41,933 nucleotides of DNA from Dechloromonas sp. UBA6271 (GTDB taxonomy: Bacteria > Pseudomonadota > Gammaproteobacteria > Burkholderiales > Rhodocyclaceae): positions 249 to 42,181 of the forward strand of contig DJUX01000043.1 in the NCBI GenBank assembly GCA_002440665.1, given 5' to 3'. Below, piece after piece: positions 24,919 to 32,912 of this stretch. Every line of letters starts with the position of its first letter. The stretch's first letter is position 1. The translations under genes were made by a program, and so were the position numbers. Below the pieces are notes generated by a model. That model made no database searches. It was not told the origin of the DNA and saw only the letters and a list, made by a program, of their open reading frames with translations.

Positions 24919-25023
24919 GGACAATAATTCGCAACCGGTGAAAGCGGCTGATGCAGGAATTCCGCCACCGCCACCTGGTGCGCCGCCACCAACGGCTGGT
25001 CGATAGCTTTTTGGTGGTGATCT

Positions 25024-25054
25024 GAAAAAAGTAACGGCGACCCGCAGGTCGCCG
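25024..25054 (-). terminator. Rho-independent terminator for the second PEP-CTERM gene
   Basis: On the minus strand CGGCGACC and GGTCGCCG (plus coordinates 25035-25054) form an 8-bp perfect stem with a TGCG loop, followed after TTAC by a run of T (25024-25030). It lies 24 bases after the gene stop. Confidence 0.8.
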
Positions 25055-25078
25055 TAGGCAATGAATAAACTGTTTTGC

Positions 25079-25663
25079 TTACTTATGCTTCTGGGTCCGC
25101 TTGCGGGAGAAACCGATACCGGCCAGCGCCAATCCCATCAGGGCGACGGTTCCGGGTTCAGGGACTGCCAGTGCAGCCGTGCCAGCAGAAACATTGTTGT
25201 TCGGCCCTGGTGGGTTCCAGGACACGCCTTCGATCTGGATTCTGATGCTTCCCGGATCCTGAATGCTGCTGGCGTTTTGACCGGAGATGGCCTCAGCAAG
25301 GGTTAGGTCAAACTCGCTGATTGCAAGAATATAACTTCCTGCGGTTAGTAAAATGTCATCAATCAGGGAGTTCAACCCAGTCCCGCTGTCATCATCACTG
25401 GCAATAAAGTTGCCGTTGGTCAGTGTATTTCTAAACAGAAAAATTTGGGGGTCGTTGTTCCAAAAGTTGGTTGAGCCCAAGGTATCTGAGCCAAGGGCTC
25501 TAATATCAAATCCACCGGCTGTCGTGACGTTGAAATTGATATAACGTACCGAATTGGTAGTGCTGATGGCCACATCTTGAGTTATGAGATTGGCTTGGGC
25601 GGTAGGTGCAATAGATGCCGAGGCAATTGCCAGCGTCATTGCCAGGCACTTGAAAAGCTTCAT
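25079..25663 (-). CDS. PEP-CTERM sorting-domain protein
   Basis: 194 residues. Signal peptide with APTAQA cleavage-like site, then a beta-rich domain containing NNDPQIFLF and GSYILAISEF, reminiscent of the DVUA0089-type PEP-CTERM family. The C-terminus is a complete sorting signal: VPEPGT, hydrophobic helix VALMGLALAGIGF, and SRKRTQKHK. It is a probable exosortase substrate. It sits between the lipA fragment and intact lipA, with its own terminator and an AT-rich upstream region (25664-25760), and is probably a recently acquired single-gene unit. Confidence 0.9.
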   Translation of the reverse strand: MKLFKCLAMTLAIASASIAPTAQANLITQDVAISTTNSVRYINFNVTTAGGFDIRALGSDTLGSTNFWNNDPQIFLFRNTLTNGNFIASDDDSGTGLNSLIDDILLTAGSYILAISEFDLTLAEAISGQNASSIQDPGSIRIQIEGVSWNPPGPNNNVSAGTAALAVPEPGTVALMGLALAGIGFSRKRTQKHK

Positions 25664-25821
25664 GGTAATCCCTGAGTATTATATTGGTATCCCATAAAAG
25701 CGAATTTCATGCCATGCTTGGTTCTATATTCTATTCTACATTAATTTCAGTGGTTTGGGTATGATTGTCGATCGTTTTTTATTGCGTATCTCCCACCTTC
25801 TGTAAGATTTATCGACAAGTT
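25664..25821. other. AT-rich intergenic region between PEP-CTERM gene and lipA
   Basis: No gene is seen. It is AT-rich from 25664 to about 25815, with TATTATATTGGTATCCC and TTCTATATTCTATTC that could serve as promoter elements for the minus-strand PEP-CTERM gene. Composition returns to the GC-rich norm at the lipA stop. Confidence 0.4.
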
Positions 25822-26775
25822 TTAGATATGCTGGCTGACTCCGGCAGTGTGCGCCTGCTGGTCGGCCCAGTACGACGACCTGACCATCGGCGCACAGGCG
25901 GCGCCGGTGAACCCCATCTTGTAGGCTTCGGCTTCGTACATCTTGAAGGTGTCCGGTGGCACGTAGCGCGTGACCGGAAGGTGATGGCCCGTCGGCGCCA
26001 GGTACTGGCCGATGGTCAGCATTTCGACATCGTGGGCACGCAGGTCGCGCATGACTTCGAGGATTTCCTCGTCGGTTTCGCCAAGGCCGACCATCAGGCC
26101 GGATTTGGTGGAAACCTTCGGATAGCGCGCCTTGAACTGCTTGAGGAATTCCAGCGAGTGCTTGTAGTCGGCACCGGGACGGGCCTGCTTGTAGAGGCGC
26201 GGCACGGTTTCCATGTTGTGGTTGAGGACGTCGGGCAGGGCGCCACCGAGGACGTCGAGCGCGACTTCCATGCGGCCACGGAAATCGGGAACCAGGGTTT
26301 CGATGGTGGTGGTCGGCGACAGGTCGCGCGTGTTGCGGATGACGTCGACGAAGTGCTGGGCGCCGCCGTCGCGCAGGTCGTCGCGGTCGACGCTGGTAAT
26401 GACCACATATTTGAGTTTGAGCGCAGCGACCGATTCACCGAGTTCACGCGGCTCGTCCGGGTTGGGCGGCAGCGGCTGGCCGTGGCCGACGTCGCAGAAC
26501 GGGCAGCGGCGGGTGCAGATGTCGCCGAGGATCATGAAGGTCGCCGTGCCGCGGCCGAAGCATTCGCCGATGTTGGGGCAGGTGGCTTCCTCGCAGACAG
26601 TGTGCAGCTTGCGTTCGCGCAGCATGGTCTTGATTTCGCCGAAGCGCCCGGCGCTGTTGCCGGCCTTGACGCGGATCCAGTCCGGTTTTTTCAGCGGCTG
26701 GTCGACTGGGATAATCTTGATCGGGATGCGCGCGGTTTTGAGTTCGCCTTTTTGCTTGACGCCTTTTTCAGCCAT
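25822..26775 (-). CDS. lipA: Lipoyl synthase LipA
   Basis: 317 residues from the ATG at 26775. Two iron-sulfur clusters are predicted: auxiliary cluster cysteines C61, C66, C72 and the radical-SAM C87xxxC91xxC94 motif; RSSYWADQ near the C-terminus supplies the conserved arginine-serine that ligates the auxiliary cluster. LipA inserts two sulfurs into protein-bound octanoate to make lipoyl groups on dehydrogenase E2 subunits and GcvH. It overlaps lipB by 8 bases, the substrate-attaching octanoyltransferase. The start and length are those usual for the family. Confidence 0.97.
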   Translation of the reverse strand: MAEKGVKQKGELKTARIPIKIIPVDQPLKKPDWIRVKAGNSAGRFGEIKTMLRERKLHTVCEEATCPNIGECFGRGTATFMILGDICTRRCPFCDVGHGQPLPPNPDEPRELGESVAALKLKYVVITSVDRDDLRDGGAQHFVDVIRNTRDLSPTTTIETLVPDFRGRMEVALDVLGGALPDVLNHNMETVPRLYKQARPGADYKHSLEFLKQFKARYPKVSTKSGLMVGLGETDEEILEVMRDLRAHDVEMLTIGQYLAPTGHHLPVTRYVPPDTFKMYEAEAYKMGFTGAACAPMVRSSYWADQQAHTAGVSQHI

Positions 26776-27385
26776 GTTGTTGGTCCAGTTGCTGTAGCAA
26801 GTGTTGAGAGAGTTGCTCGCCGGCCTCGTGAGCGGTGAGCGGGACGCCCAGGTCCCGGGTTTGCGTGACTTTGAGCCCAGCATAGCCGCAAGGGTTGATC
26901 GCGGTAAATGGGTAAAGATCCATATCGACATTGAGCGACAAGCCGTGGTAGCTGCAGCCGTTTTTGATCTTGAGGCCGAGCGCGGCGATCTTGGCTTCGC
27001 CGACGTAGACGCCCGGGGCGCCCTCGCGGCGTTCGGCCGCAACACCCTGGGCAGCGAGAAAGTCGATGACCGCCTGTTCGATGGCGGTGACCAGTTCGCG
27101 CACCTTGATCTTCAGCCGCTGCAGGTCGAGCAGCAGGTAGATCACCACCTGGCCGGGGCCGTGGTAGGTCACCTGGCCGCCACGGTCGATCCTGACGACG
27201 GGGATGCCGACATCTTCGAGGATATGTTCGGGTTTGCCGGCCTGGCCAAGCGTGTAGACCGGCGGGTGCTCGACGATCCACAGTTCATCGGGCGTTTCGG
27301 CAGTGCGGCCAGCTGTGAAATCCTGCATTGCCTGGAAGGTCGGTTCATAGTCGACCCGGCCGAGTCTTTTGACAACAGGATTCAC
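26768..27385 (-). CDS. lipB: Octanoyltransferase LipB
   Basis: 205 residues from the GTG at 27385 (VNPVVKRLGRVDYEP); the frame extends further upstream but that part lies in ybeD and lacks similarity. DRGGQVTYHGPGQ (68-80), catalytic Lys132 in EAKIAALG and catalytic Cys166 in NPCGYAG are present. LipB moves octanoyl from acyl carrier protein to the lipoyl domain, giving the LipA substrate. The GTG overlaps the ybeD stop by 4 bases (GTGA), and the lipA start lies inside its 3' end. Confidence 0.95.
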   Translation of the reverse strand: MNPVVKRLGRVDYEPTFQAMQDFTAGRTAETPDELWIVEHPPVYTLGQAGKPEHILEDVGIPVVRIDRGGQVTYHGPGQVVIYLLLDLQRLKIKVRELVTAIEQAVIDFLAAQGVAAERREGAPGVYVGEAKIAALGLKIKNGCSYHGLSLNVDMDLYPFTAINPCGYAGLKVTQTRDLGVPLTAHEAGEQLSQHLLQQLDQQHG

Positions 27386-27651
27386 AGAACAACTTTGACG
27401 AGCGGATGGCTGGATAGGTCGGTGTACAGCGCATCGAGTTGCGGCTTCGAGGTGGCGACCACGGTGCAAGTCAGGCTCAGGTAGTTGCCGCCGGAGCTGG
27501 CACGCATTTCCATACTGGCGCCGTCGAAATCGGGGGCATGTTTGGTGACTATCTCCAGAACCACCTGGGCGAGTTCGTCCTGCGCCTTGCCCATGATCTT
27601 CAGGGGAAAGTCGCAGGGAAATTCGAGGAGGGTGTCCTTGTACGAAGCCAT
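27382..27651 (-). CDS. ybeD: DUF493/YbeD-family small protein
   Basis: 89 residues, typical for this family (LEFPCDFPLKIMGKA, SSGGNYLSLTCTVVA, DALYTDLSSHPLVKVVL). E. coli YbeD has an ACT-like alpha-beta fold; no firm function is known. The gene commonly lies directly upstream of lipB, as here, with stop-start overlap. It begins one base after the dat stop, within a tightly packed minus-strand operon. Confidence 0.93.
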   Translation of the reverse strand: MASYKDTLLEFPCDFPLKIMGKAQDELAQVVLEIVTKHAPDFDGASMEMRASSGGNYLSLTCTVVATSKPQLDALYTDLSSHPLVKVVL

Positions 27652-27652
27652 C

Positions 27653-28528
27653 TCAGCCTTTGCGCATTACCGTGTTCTTGAAATCCTGATACCACTGCCA
27701 CATCCGTTCGCCGACCGGCCCCGGTGTCCCGTTGCCGACCGGCGCGCCGTCGAGCGTCGTGATCGCCAGCACTTCCTTGGTCGATGAGGTCATCCAGACC
27801 TCGTCGGCGGCGCGAAGTTCATTTTCGTGAATTTCGCCTATTTTTAGCGGTTGACCGTGACAGGCAGCCAGTTCGAGGACGACGTCGTAGGTGATGCCGG
27901 GAAGCATGAAACTGGTCTTGGGTGGCGCCAGCAGCACGCCATCCTTGACGACGAAGATGTTCGATGCGGCGCCTTCCTTCAGGTAGCCGTCGCGGATCAA
28001 CAGCGCCTCGGCGCAGCCGGCGTCGACCGCCTGCTGGCGCGCCAAGATGTTGGCGAGCAGCGAGATGACCTTGAGGTTGCAGTGTGCCCAGCGGTCGTCG
28101 GCGACGGTGATCGCGGCGACGCCGACGGCCCGGATGTCGGCCGGCGTGGTGACCAGCGGTGAGCTGAAGGCGAAGGCGGTCGGCGGTACGCTGGCCGGCG
28201 GGAAGGCGTGGTCGCGCTTGTTGTCGGCGCCGCGCGTGACCTGCAGATAGATCGACTGGTCCGCCCACGGGGCTTCGGCGATCAGCCGCTCGACGACCGC
28301 CGTCCAGCCGGCGACGTCGAGCGGGTTGGCCAGGCGGATGCCGTCCAGCGTCGCCTGCAACCGCGTCAGGTGTTCGGCAAGGCGGAACGGGCGCCGCGAG
28401 TAAACCGGAACCAGCTCATAGACCCCGTCGCCGTAGAGAAAGCCGCGGTCGAGCGGCGAAATGCCAGCTTCCGCCAGCGGCAGGAAGCGGCCATTCAGAT
28501 AGACGGGGTCGGCGACGTAGGGGGTCAT
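27653..28528 (-). CDS. dat: D-amino-acid aminotransferase (class IV PLP)
   Basis: 291 residues. RGFLYGDGVYE near residue 30, a lysine in NLKVISLLANI that fits the PLP Schiff base, and LKEGAASNIFVV with the conserved Glu are fold IV transaminase marks, closest to D-alanine aminotransferase. The enzyme interconverts D-alanine and D-glutamate with their keto acids and would feed peptidoglycan synthesis; 4-amino-4-deoxychorismate lyase or a branched-chain enzyme are alternatives from the same fold. It starts 4 bases after dacC, whose product also handles D-alanine, which supports the assignment. Confidence 0.88.
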   Translation of the reverse strand: MTPYVADPVYLNGRFLPLAEAGISPLDRGFLYGDGVYELVPVYSRRPFRLAEHLTRLQATLDGIRLANPLDVAGWTAVVERLIAEAPWADQSIYLQVTRGADNKRDHAFPPASVPPTAFAFSSPLVTTPADIRAVGVAAITVADDRWAHCNLKVISLLANILARQQAVDAGCAEALLIRDGYLKEGAASNIFVVKDGVLLAPPKTSFMLPGITYDVVLELAACHGQPLKIGEIHENELRAADEVWMTSSTKEVLAITTLDGAPVGNGTPGPVGERMWQWYQDFKNTVMRKG

Positions 28529-28532
28529 GGGC

Positions 28533-29672
28533 TTATTCGAACCAGAGCAGGACGCTGTCGATGGTACGACCGAAGATGCCGATCAATCCTACATTTTCAA
28601 GCGCCGGAACGGGGTATTCGCCATACAGCTTGCCGTCGATGGTGACCTTCAGCGAGCCGAGTTGCTGGCCGGCCTGGACCGGCGCCATCAGACGCGGTGG
28701 CGCGGTGAAGTCGCTCTTGACCTTGTCGGCGTAGCCGCGCGGCACGGCGATCATGAACGGCCGGTCGAAACCGGCCTTGACCGTCTTCTGCGTGCCCTTC
28801 CAGACGCGCAGCGTGGCCACCGGCTGCTCCTTGGTAAACAGGGTGACGGCGTCGTAGGACTGGAAGCCCCAGTTGAGCAGCTTGAGCGATTCGCTGGCGC
28901 GGGTGGCGTCCGACTTGGTGCCGAGGACCACCGACAGCAGGCGGCGCTGGTCGCGCAGGGCCGACGACACCAGGCAGTAGCCGGCCCCTTCGGTATGGCC
29001 GGTCTTGACGCCGTCGACCGAGGAATCGATGAAGAGCAGGCGGTTGCGGTTGGGCTGGGTGATGTTGTTGTAGCGGAATTCCTTCATCGAGTAATACTTC
29101 TTGTATTCCTCGGGGAAGTCGCGGATCAAGGCCGAGGCCAGCGTCGCCAGGTCGCGCGCCGTGGTGTACAGCATCGGATCGGGCAGGCCGGTCGAATTGG
29201 TGAAGTTTGATGAATTCATGCCGAGGCGCTTCGCCTCGCGGTTCATCATCTGCGCAAAGGTTTCCTCGCTGCCGGCGATCGCCTCGGCCAGCGCGACGCA
29301 GGCGTCGTTGCCCGACTGCACGATCATGCCCTTGATCAGGTCTTCGACCGGTACCTGCGTGTCGACCTTGATGAACATCTTCGAGCCGCCGGTCTTCCAG
29401 GCCTTCTGCGATACCGGCACCGGCTGTTCGAGGGCGATGGTCTTTTGGCGCAGGGCGGCGAAGGTCAGGTAGGCCGTCATCAGCTTGGTCAGCGAGGCGG
29501 GCTCGATGCGCTCGTCAGGCTTTTCTGCGGTCAACACCTGGCCGGAGCCCATTTCCAGCAGCAGCCAGGATTTGGCGGCGAGGGTCGGCGGCACCGGCAG
29601 TTGCTGTGCCAGCGCATGGCCGGTCAGGGTGACGAGGGCGAGGAGGGCGATGAATTTGCGAAACTGGAACAT
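28533..29672 (-). CDS. dacC: D-alanyl-D-alanine carboxypeptidase (PBP5/6 family)
   Basis: 379 residues with a cleavable signal (LALVTLTGHALAQ). The three active-site motifs are intact: SxxK with Ser60/Lys63 (SLTK), SGN with Ser120 and Asn122, and KTG at 222-224. The C-terminal third fits the PBP5 beta-domain, with an amphipathic-type end for membrane attachment. It trims pentapeptide side chains in the periplasm. dacA would be an equally fair name. It heads dat-ybeD-lipB-lipA. Confidence 0.93.
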   Translation of the reverse strand: MFQFRKFIALLALVTLTGHALAQQLPVPPTLAAKSWLLLEMGSGQVLTAEKPDERIEPASLTKLMTAYLTFAALRQKTIALEQPVPVSQKAWKTGGSKMFIKVDTQVPVEDLIKGMIVQSGNDACVALAEAIAGSEETFAQMMNREAKRLGMNSSNFTNSTGLPDPMLYTTARDLATLASALIRDFPEEYKKYYSMKEFRYNNITQPNRNRLLFIDSSVDGVKTGHTEGAGYCLVSSALRDQRRLLSVVLGTKSDATRASESLKLLNWGFQSYDAVTLFTKEQPVATLRVWKGTQKTVKAGFDRPFMIAVPRGYADKVKSDFTAPPRLMAPVQAGQQLGSLKVTIDGKLYGEYPVPALENVGLIGIFGRTIDSVLLWFE

Positions 29673-29708
29673 GGATTTTTCTGCTTTGGTTCTGCGTTGG
29701 GGGTGAGA

Positions 29709-29714
29709 ATTATA
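29709..29714 (-). promoter_or_regulatory. Perfect -10 element upstream of dacC
   Basis: TATAAT on the minus strand (plus 29709-29714), about 37 bases before the dacC ATG. The matching -35 is poor, so only the -10 is called. It suggests dacC can be started independently of nhaR. Confidence 0.4.
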
Positions 29715-29754
29715 CCTCTCGCGTCGCGGCCGGCTGGCGCGAGGTTCAGTGTAA

Positions 29755-30654
29755 TCAGGTATTTGGCGTGCTCGGCGAAGACGAGCAGAGGACTTCGATG
29801 GCCGGGTGGCGAATCCGTCGCTCGTTCGAAATGGCGTAGATCTGCTCGCTGACGCCGGCCATTTCGCCTAGAGACTGAGCATCGAGTTGCTCGGCGACCT
29901 GTTCGGCGAGTACCAGTGGCGCCGGGAAAAACCCGAGCCCGGCCCGTCCGAAAGTGCTGAGCAGGGCGCTGTCCTGAAATTCGCCGACGATGCGCGGGCG
30001 GATGCCGCAGCTTTCGATCCAGCGGTCGATGCGGCCGCGCAGCGCGTTCTGCCGGGTCGGCAGGAAGAGCGGGGCGCCGTTCAGGCTGTCGGGAAAACCG
30101 GGCGCGTAGCGCTCGACCAGCGCGGCGCTGCCGAACAGCCCGGCGGCAAAGTCACCGAGGCGCGTGCTGAAGACCTTGAGGTTGCCGCCGACCGGCGCCG
30201 GCCGGTCGGTCAGCACGAGGTCAAGGTGATGCAGGGCCAGTTCGGCCAGCAGGGGTTCGAAGGCGCCCTCGTTGCAGATCAGGCGCACGTCGTCCGGCAT
30301 CGCCAGCACCGAAGCCAGCAGCCGGTAGGCCAGCAGCTTCGGGATGCCGTCCGAAATGCCGGTGCGCAGGCGCAGCGTGTTGCCGCTGTCGGCGGTGTGG
30401 ACCGCTTCCTCCAGCGCCTCGCCGAGCTGGAAGATCTGGTCGGCGTAGCCGAGCGCCAGCCGCCCGGCGTCGCTCAGAGCGAGGCCGCGCCCCTGGCTGA
30501 CGAACAGCGCCTTGCCGAGGTTGCGTTCGAGCAGCGAGAGTTGGCCACTGATGGTCTGCACCGCGACGCCGAGGCGCTCGGCGGCGCGCGTCATGCTGCC
30601 TTCGTGGGCGACGACCCAGAAATAGTGCAGGTGCTTGTAGTTGAGGTTCGACAT
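29755..30654 (-). CDS. nhaR: LysR-type activator NhaR
   Basis: 299 residues, close to E. coli NhaR (301). The N-terminal helix-turn-helix begins LNYKHLHYFWVVAHEGSMTRAAERLGV, the NhaR pattern, followed by a LysR substrate domain. NhaR senses Na+ and activates a Na+/H+ antiporter; no nhaA is in the window. It precedes dacC on the same strand with an 82-base gap, and is divergent from htpX. Whether it regulates any neighbour is unknown. Confidence 0.88.
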   Translation of the reverse strand: MSNLNYKHLHYFWVVAHEGSMTRAAERLGVAVQTISGQLSLLERNLGKALFVSQGRGLALSDAGRLALGYADQIFQLGEALEEAVHTADSGNTLRLRTGISDGIPKLLAYRLLASVLAMPDDVRLICNEGAFEPLLAELALHHLDLVLTDRPAPVGGNLKVFSTRLGDFAAGLFGSAALVERYAPGFPDSLNGAPLFLPTRQNALRGRIDRWIESCGIRPRIVGEFQDSALLSTFGRAGLGFFPAPLVLAEQVAEQLDAQSLGEMAGVSEQIYAISNERRIRHPAIEVLCSSSPSTPNT

Positions 30655-30698
30655 GAATTGTCCGAAAAAACCGAAATGATATTCAGGCTGGGTGCGAT

Positions 30699-30726
30699 TT
30701 TACAGTATTGTGCGCTGCACTATCAT
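30699..30726 (+). promoter_or_regulatory. Sigma70-type promoter for htpX
   Basis: TTTACA (30699-30704) and TATCAT (30721-30726) separated by 16 bases, 32 bases before the ATG. CCCCATTC at 30736 looks like a heat-shock -10 but has no matching -35. Confidence 0.5.
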
Positions 30727-30757
30727 AGCGGCGTCCCCCATTCTGATGGAGTCCGTC

Positions 30758-31630
30758 ATGAAACGTATTGTGCTCTTTCTTGCTACCAACATCGCGGTGA
30801 TGCTAGTGCTCGGGCTGGCCGTCAATCTGCTCGGTGTCGATCGCTTCCTGACCGAAAACGGCCTCAATCTCGGCATGCTGCTCGCCTTCTCGGGCGTGAT
30901 TGGCTTCGGCGGCGCCTTCATCTCATTGGCGATGTCGAAGTTCATGGCCAAGCGCAGTGTTGGCGCTCACGTCATCGAATCGCCGAGCAACTCGACCGAG
31001 GTCTGGCTGGTCGATACCGTCGCCCGTCTCGCCAAAGACGCCAACGTGGCGATGCCGGAAGTCGCCATCTACGAGGGCGAACCCAATGCGTTCGCCACCG
31101 GCGCCACAAAAAACAGCTCGCTGGTCGCGGTTTCGACCGGCCTGCTGCAGGGCATGACGCGCGAGGAAGCCGAAGCCGTGCTCGCGCACGAGGTTGCGCA
31201 CATCGCCAATGGCGACATGGTGACGCTGACGCTGATACAGGGCGTGGTCAACACCTTCGTCATCTTTCTCTCGCGCATCGTCGGCTACGCGGTCGACTCC
31301 TTCCTGCGTCGCGGTTCTGACAGCAGTGGCCCGGGTATCGGCTACATGGTGGCCAGCATGGTCAGCCAGGTGATTTTTGGCGTGCTGGCCAGCATCATCG
31401 TTGCCTGGTTCTCCCGCCAGCGCGAGTTCCGTGCCGATGCCGGCGCCGCGCAACTGATGCGCTCGCCGGTGCCGATGCAGAACGCGCTGCGCCGCCTGGG
31501 CAGCATGCACACCGAGCCGCTGCCGCAGAACATGGCGGCCTCCGGCATCGCTGGCGGCGCGGGGCTGATGGCGCTGTTCGCGACGCACCCGCCGCTCGAA
31601 GAGCGCATCGCCGCGCTCGGCAAATCCTGA
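30758..31630 (+). CDS. htpX: Membrane zinc protease HtpX
   Basis: 290 residues from the ATG at 30758, whose MKRIVLFLATNIAVM is the family N-terminus; the open frame begins 66 bases earlier. Two N-terminal membrane segments, the zinc motif HEVAH (144-148) and two more hydrophobic segments after it are visible. HtpX degrades misfolded membrane proteins in the inner membrane, usually under stress control. The ribosome site is weak (gatggag). The metal-efflux operon starts about 45 bases downstream. Confidence 0.95.
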   Translation: MKRIVLFLATNIAVMLVLGLAVNLLGVDRFLTENGLNLGMLLAFSGVIGFGGAFISLAMSKFMAKRSVGAHVIESPSNSTEVWLVDTVARLAKDANVAMPEVAIYEGEPNAFATGATKNSSLVAVSTGLLQGMTREEAEAVLAHEVAHIANGDMVTLTLIQGVVNTFVIFLSRIVGYAVDSFLRRGSDSSGPGIGYMVASMVSQVIFGVLASIIVAWFSRQREFRADAGAAQLMRSPVPMQNALRRLGSMHTEPLPQNMAASGIAGGAGLMALFATHPPLEERIAALGKS

Positions 31631-31673
31631 CTGCTGGCTGACGAATGGCATGCCGCTTGCTAAGCAACTGCTT

Positions 31674-32912
31674 ATGATGCACTGCACAAAACTAATCGCC
31701 CTGATTGGCGGGCTGGGCGCCACGCTGGCTTTCGCGCAACCCGCCTACGACCTGCCCCGGCTGGAATCGCTCGCCCTGGAATCCAGCCGGGCGGTACTGG
31801 CGGCGCGCGACCAGGTGACGGCGGCGCGCTACGCGGTCGATAGTGCCGGTGCCTTTCCTAACCCGGAAGTGGAATACCTGAGCGGGACGACGCGGGCGCG
31901 CAGTTCCGCCGGCAATCCCGGCGATGCCCGCAGCGTGACGCTGACCCAGCCGCTCGACATGCCGTGGCGGCGTTCGGCGCGCATCGGCGCCGCCGAAGCC
32001 GGCCTGGAAGCAACGACGGCAGCGACCCGCGCCTTCGAGGCCGACCTGGTGGCGCGCCTGCGGAACCGCTATTTCGAGGTCTTGCGCCGCGAGGCGGAGC
32101 TGAGAAACGCCCGTGAAGATACGGCGGCGATGGAGAGTGTGCGCTCACGCATCGCCAAGCGTGTCGAAACCGGCGATGCCGCGCGCTTCGAGCTGATCAA
32201 GGCCGATGCCGAGGCGCTGAATGCCCAGAAGACGGCCCAGGCTGCCGGCTTCCGCGTCGATCAGGCGCGCTCGCTGTTGCGCCAGACAGTCGGCGGCAAC
32301 TTGCCGGCCGAATTCGCCATCAGCGGGCGCCTGGGGGACGTTCCCGCTTTGCAGCCGCTGGACGGCTTGCGCAAGGAACTGGGCGAGATCAGCCCCGAAT
32401 TGGCGCGGGCGCGCGCCGAAACGGTGCGCGCCCAGCGCCAGCTCGATCTTGAGCGGGCCCAGCGCTGGCCGAATCTGGCCTTGAAGGCCGCGATGAACGA
32501 AGACCCGGACATTCGCGCCTCGCAGGTCGGCGTAGTGCTGACGATTCCACTCTGGGACCGCCGTAGCGGGCCGGTCGGTGAAGCTGCCGCGCAACTTTCA
32601 CGGGCACGCAACGAACTGGCAGCACAGGAGTTCTCGCTGGCGCAGGCTCTGGAAGTTGCCTTCCAGCAATACGAAATTGCCCAGACGCAGGTAACGGCCC
32701 TCGAATCGGGCATCCTCAGGCAGGCCGAGTCGGCACTGCGGGTGGCTGAGGCGGCGTATCGCTTCGGCGAGCGCGGCTTCCTCGAAGTGCTCGATGCCCA
32801 GCGTGTCTATCGTGCCGCGCGTGCGGAGTTGATCGCCGCGCGCTATGAACTGGCATCGGCCTGGGTGGAAATTGAAAGACTGCGGGCAAGCCCCGGAGGA
32901 AAAACAGAATGA
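31674..32912 (+). CDS. TolC-family outer-membrane factor of a metal RND efflux system
   Basis: 412 residues from ATG 31674 (31677 and 31650 are alternatives). Signal peptide GGLGATLAFA, then a long alpha-helical chain with two OEP repeats, the second ending in EAAYRFGERGFLEVLDAQRVY, the CzcC-like motif. It would form the trimeric outer-membrane channel for the adaptor and pump that follow. A 11-base palindrome TTGCTAAGCAA (31657-31667) is just before the start and might be an operator. The end overlaps the adaptor gene by 4 bases. Confidence 0.9.
   Translation: MMHCTKLIALIGGLGATLAFAQPAYDLPRLESLALESSRAVLAARDQVTAARYAVDSAGAFPNPEVEYLSGTTRARSSAGNPGDARSVTLTQPLDMPWRRSARIGAAEAGLEATTAATRAFEADLVARLRNRYFEVLRREAELRNAREDTAAMESVRSRIAKRVETGDAARFELIKADAEALNAQKTAQAAGFRVDQARSLLRQTVGGNLPAEFAISGRLGDVPALQPLDGLRKELGEISPELARARAETVRAQRQLDLERAQRWPNLALKAAMNEDPDIRASQVGVVLTIPLWDRRSGPVGEAAAQLSRARNELAAQEFSLAQALEVAFQQYEIAQTQVTALESGILRQAESALRVAEAAYRFGERGFLEVLDAQRVYRAARAELIAARYELASAWVEIERLRASPGGKTE

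Noticed and set aside
24594..25061. 155-codon frame as a functional LipA-like enzyme
   Set aside because: Lacks the iron-sulfur cysteine motifs, has a deletion and an unrelated N-terminus; called a pseudogene.
13720..25821. Prophage or integrative element
   Set aside because: No integrase, recombinase, capsid, conjugation gene or clear attachment repeats were found.
30720..30745. CCCCATTC before htpX as a heat-shock promoter
   Set aside because: No CTTGAA-type -35 at the right distance; a sigma70 pair fits better.
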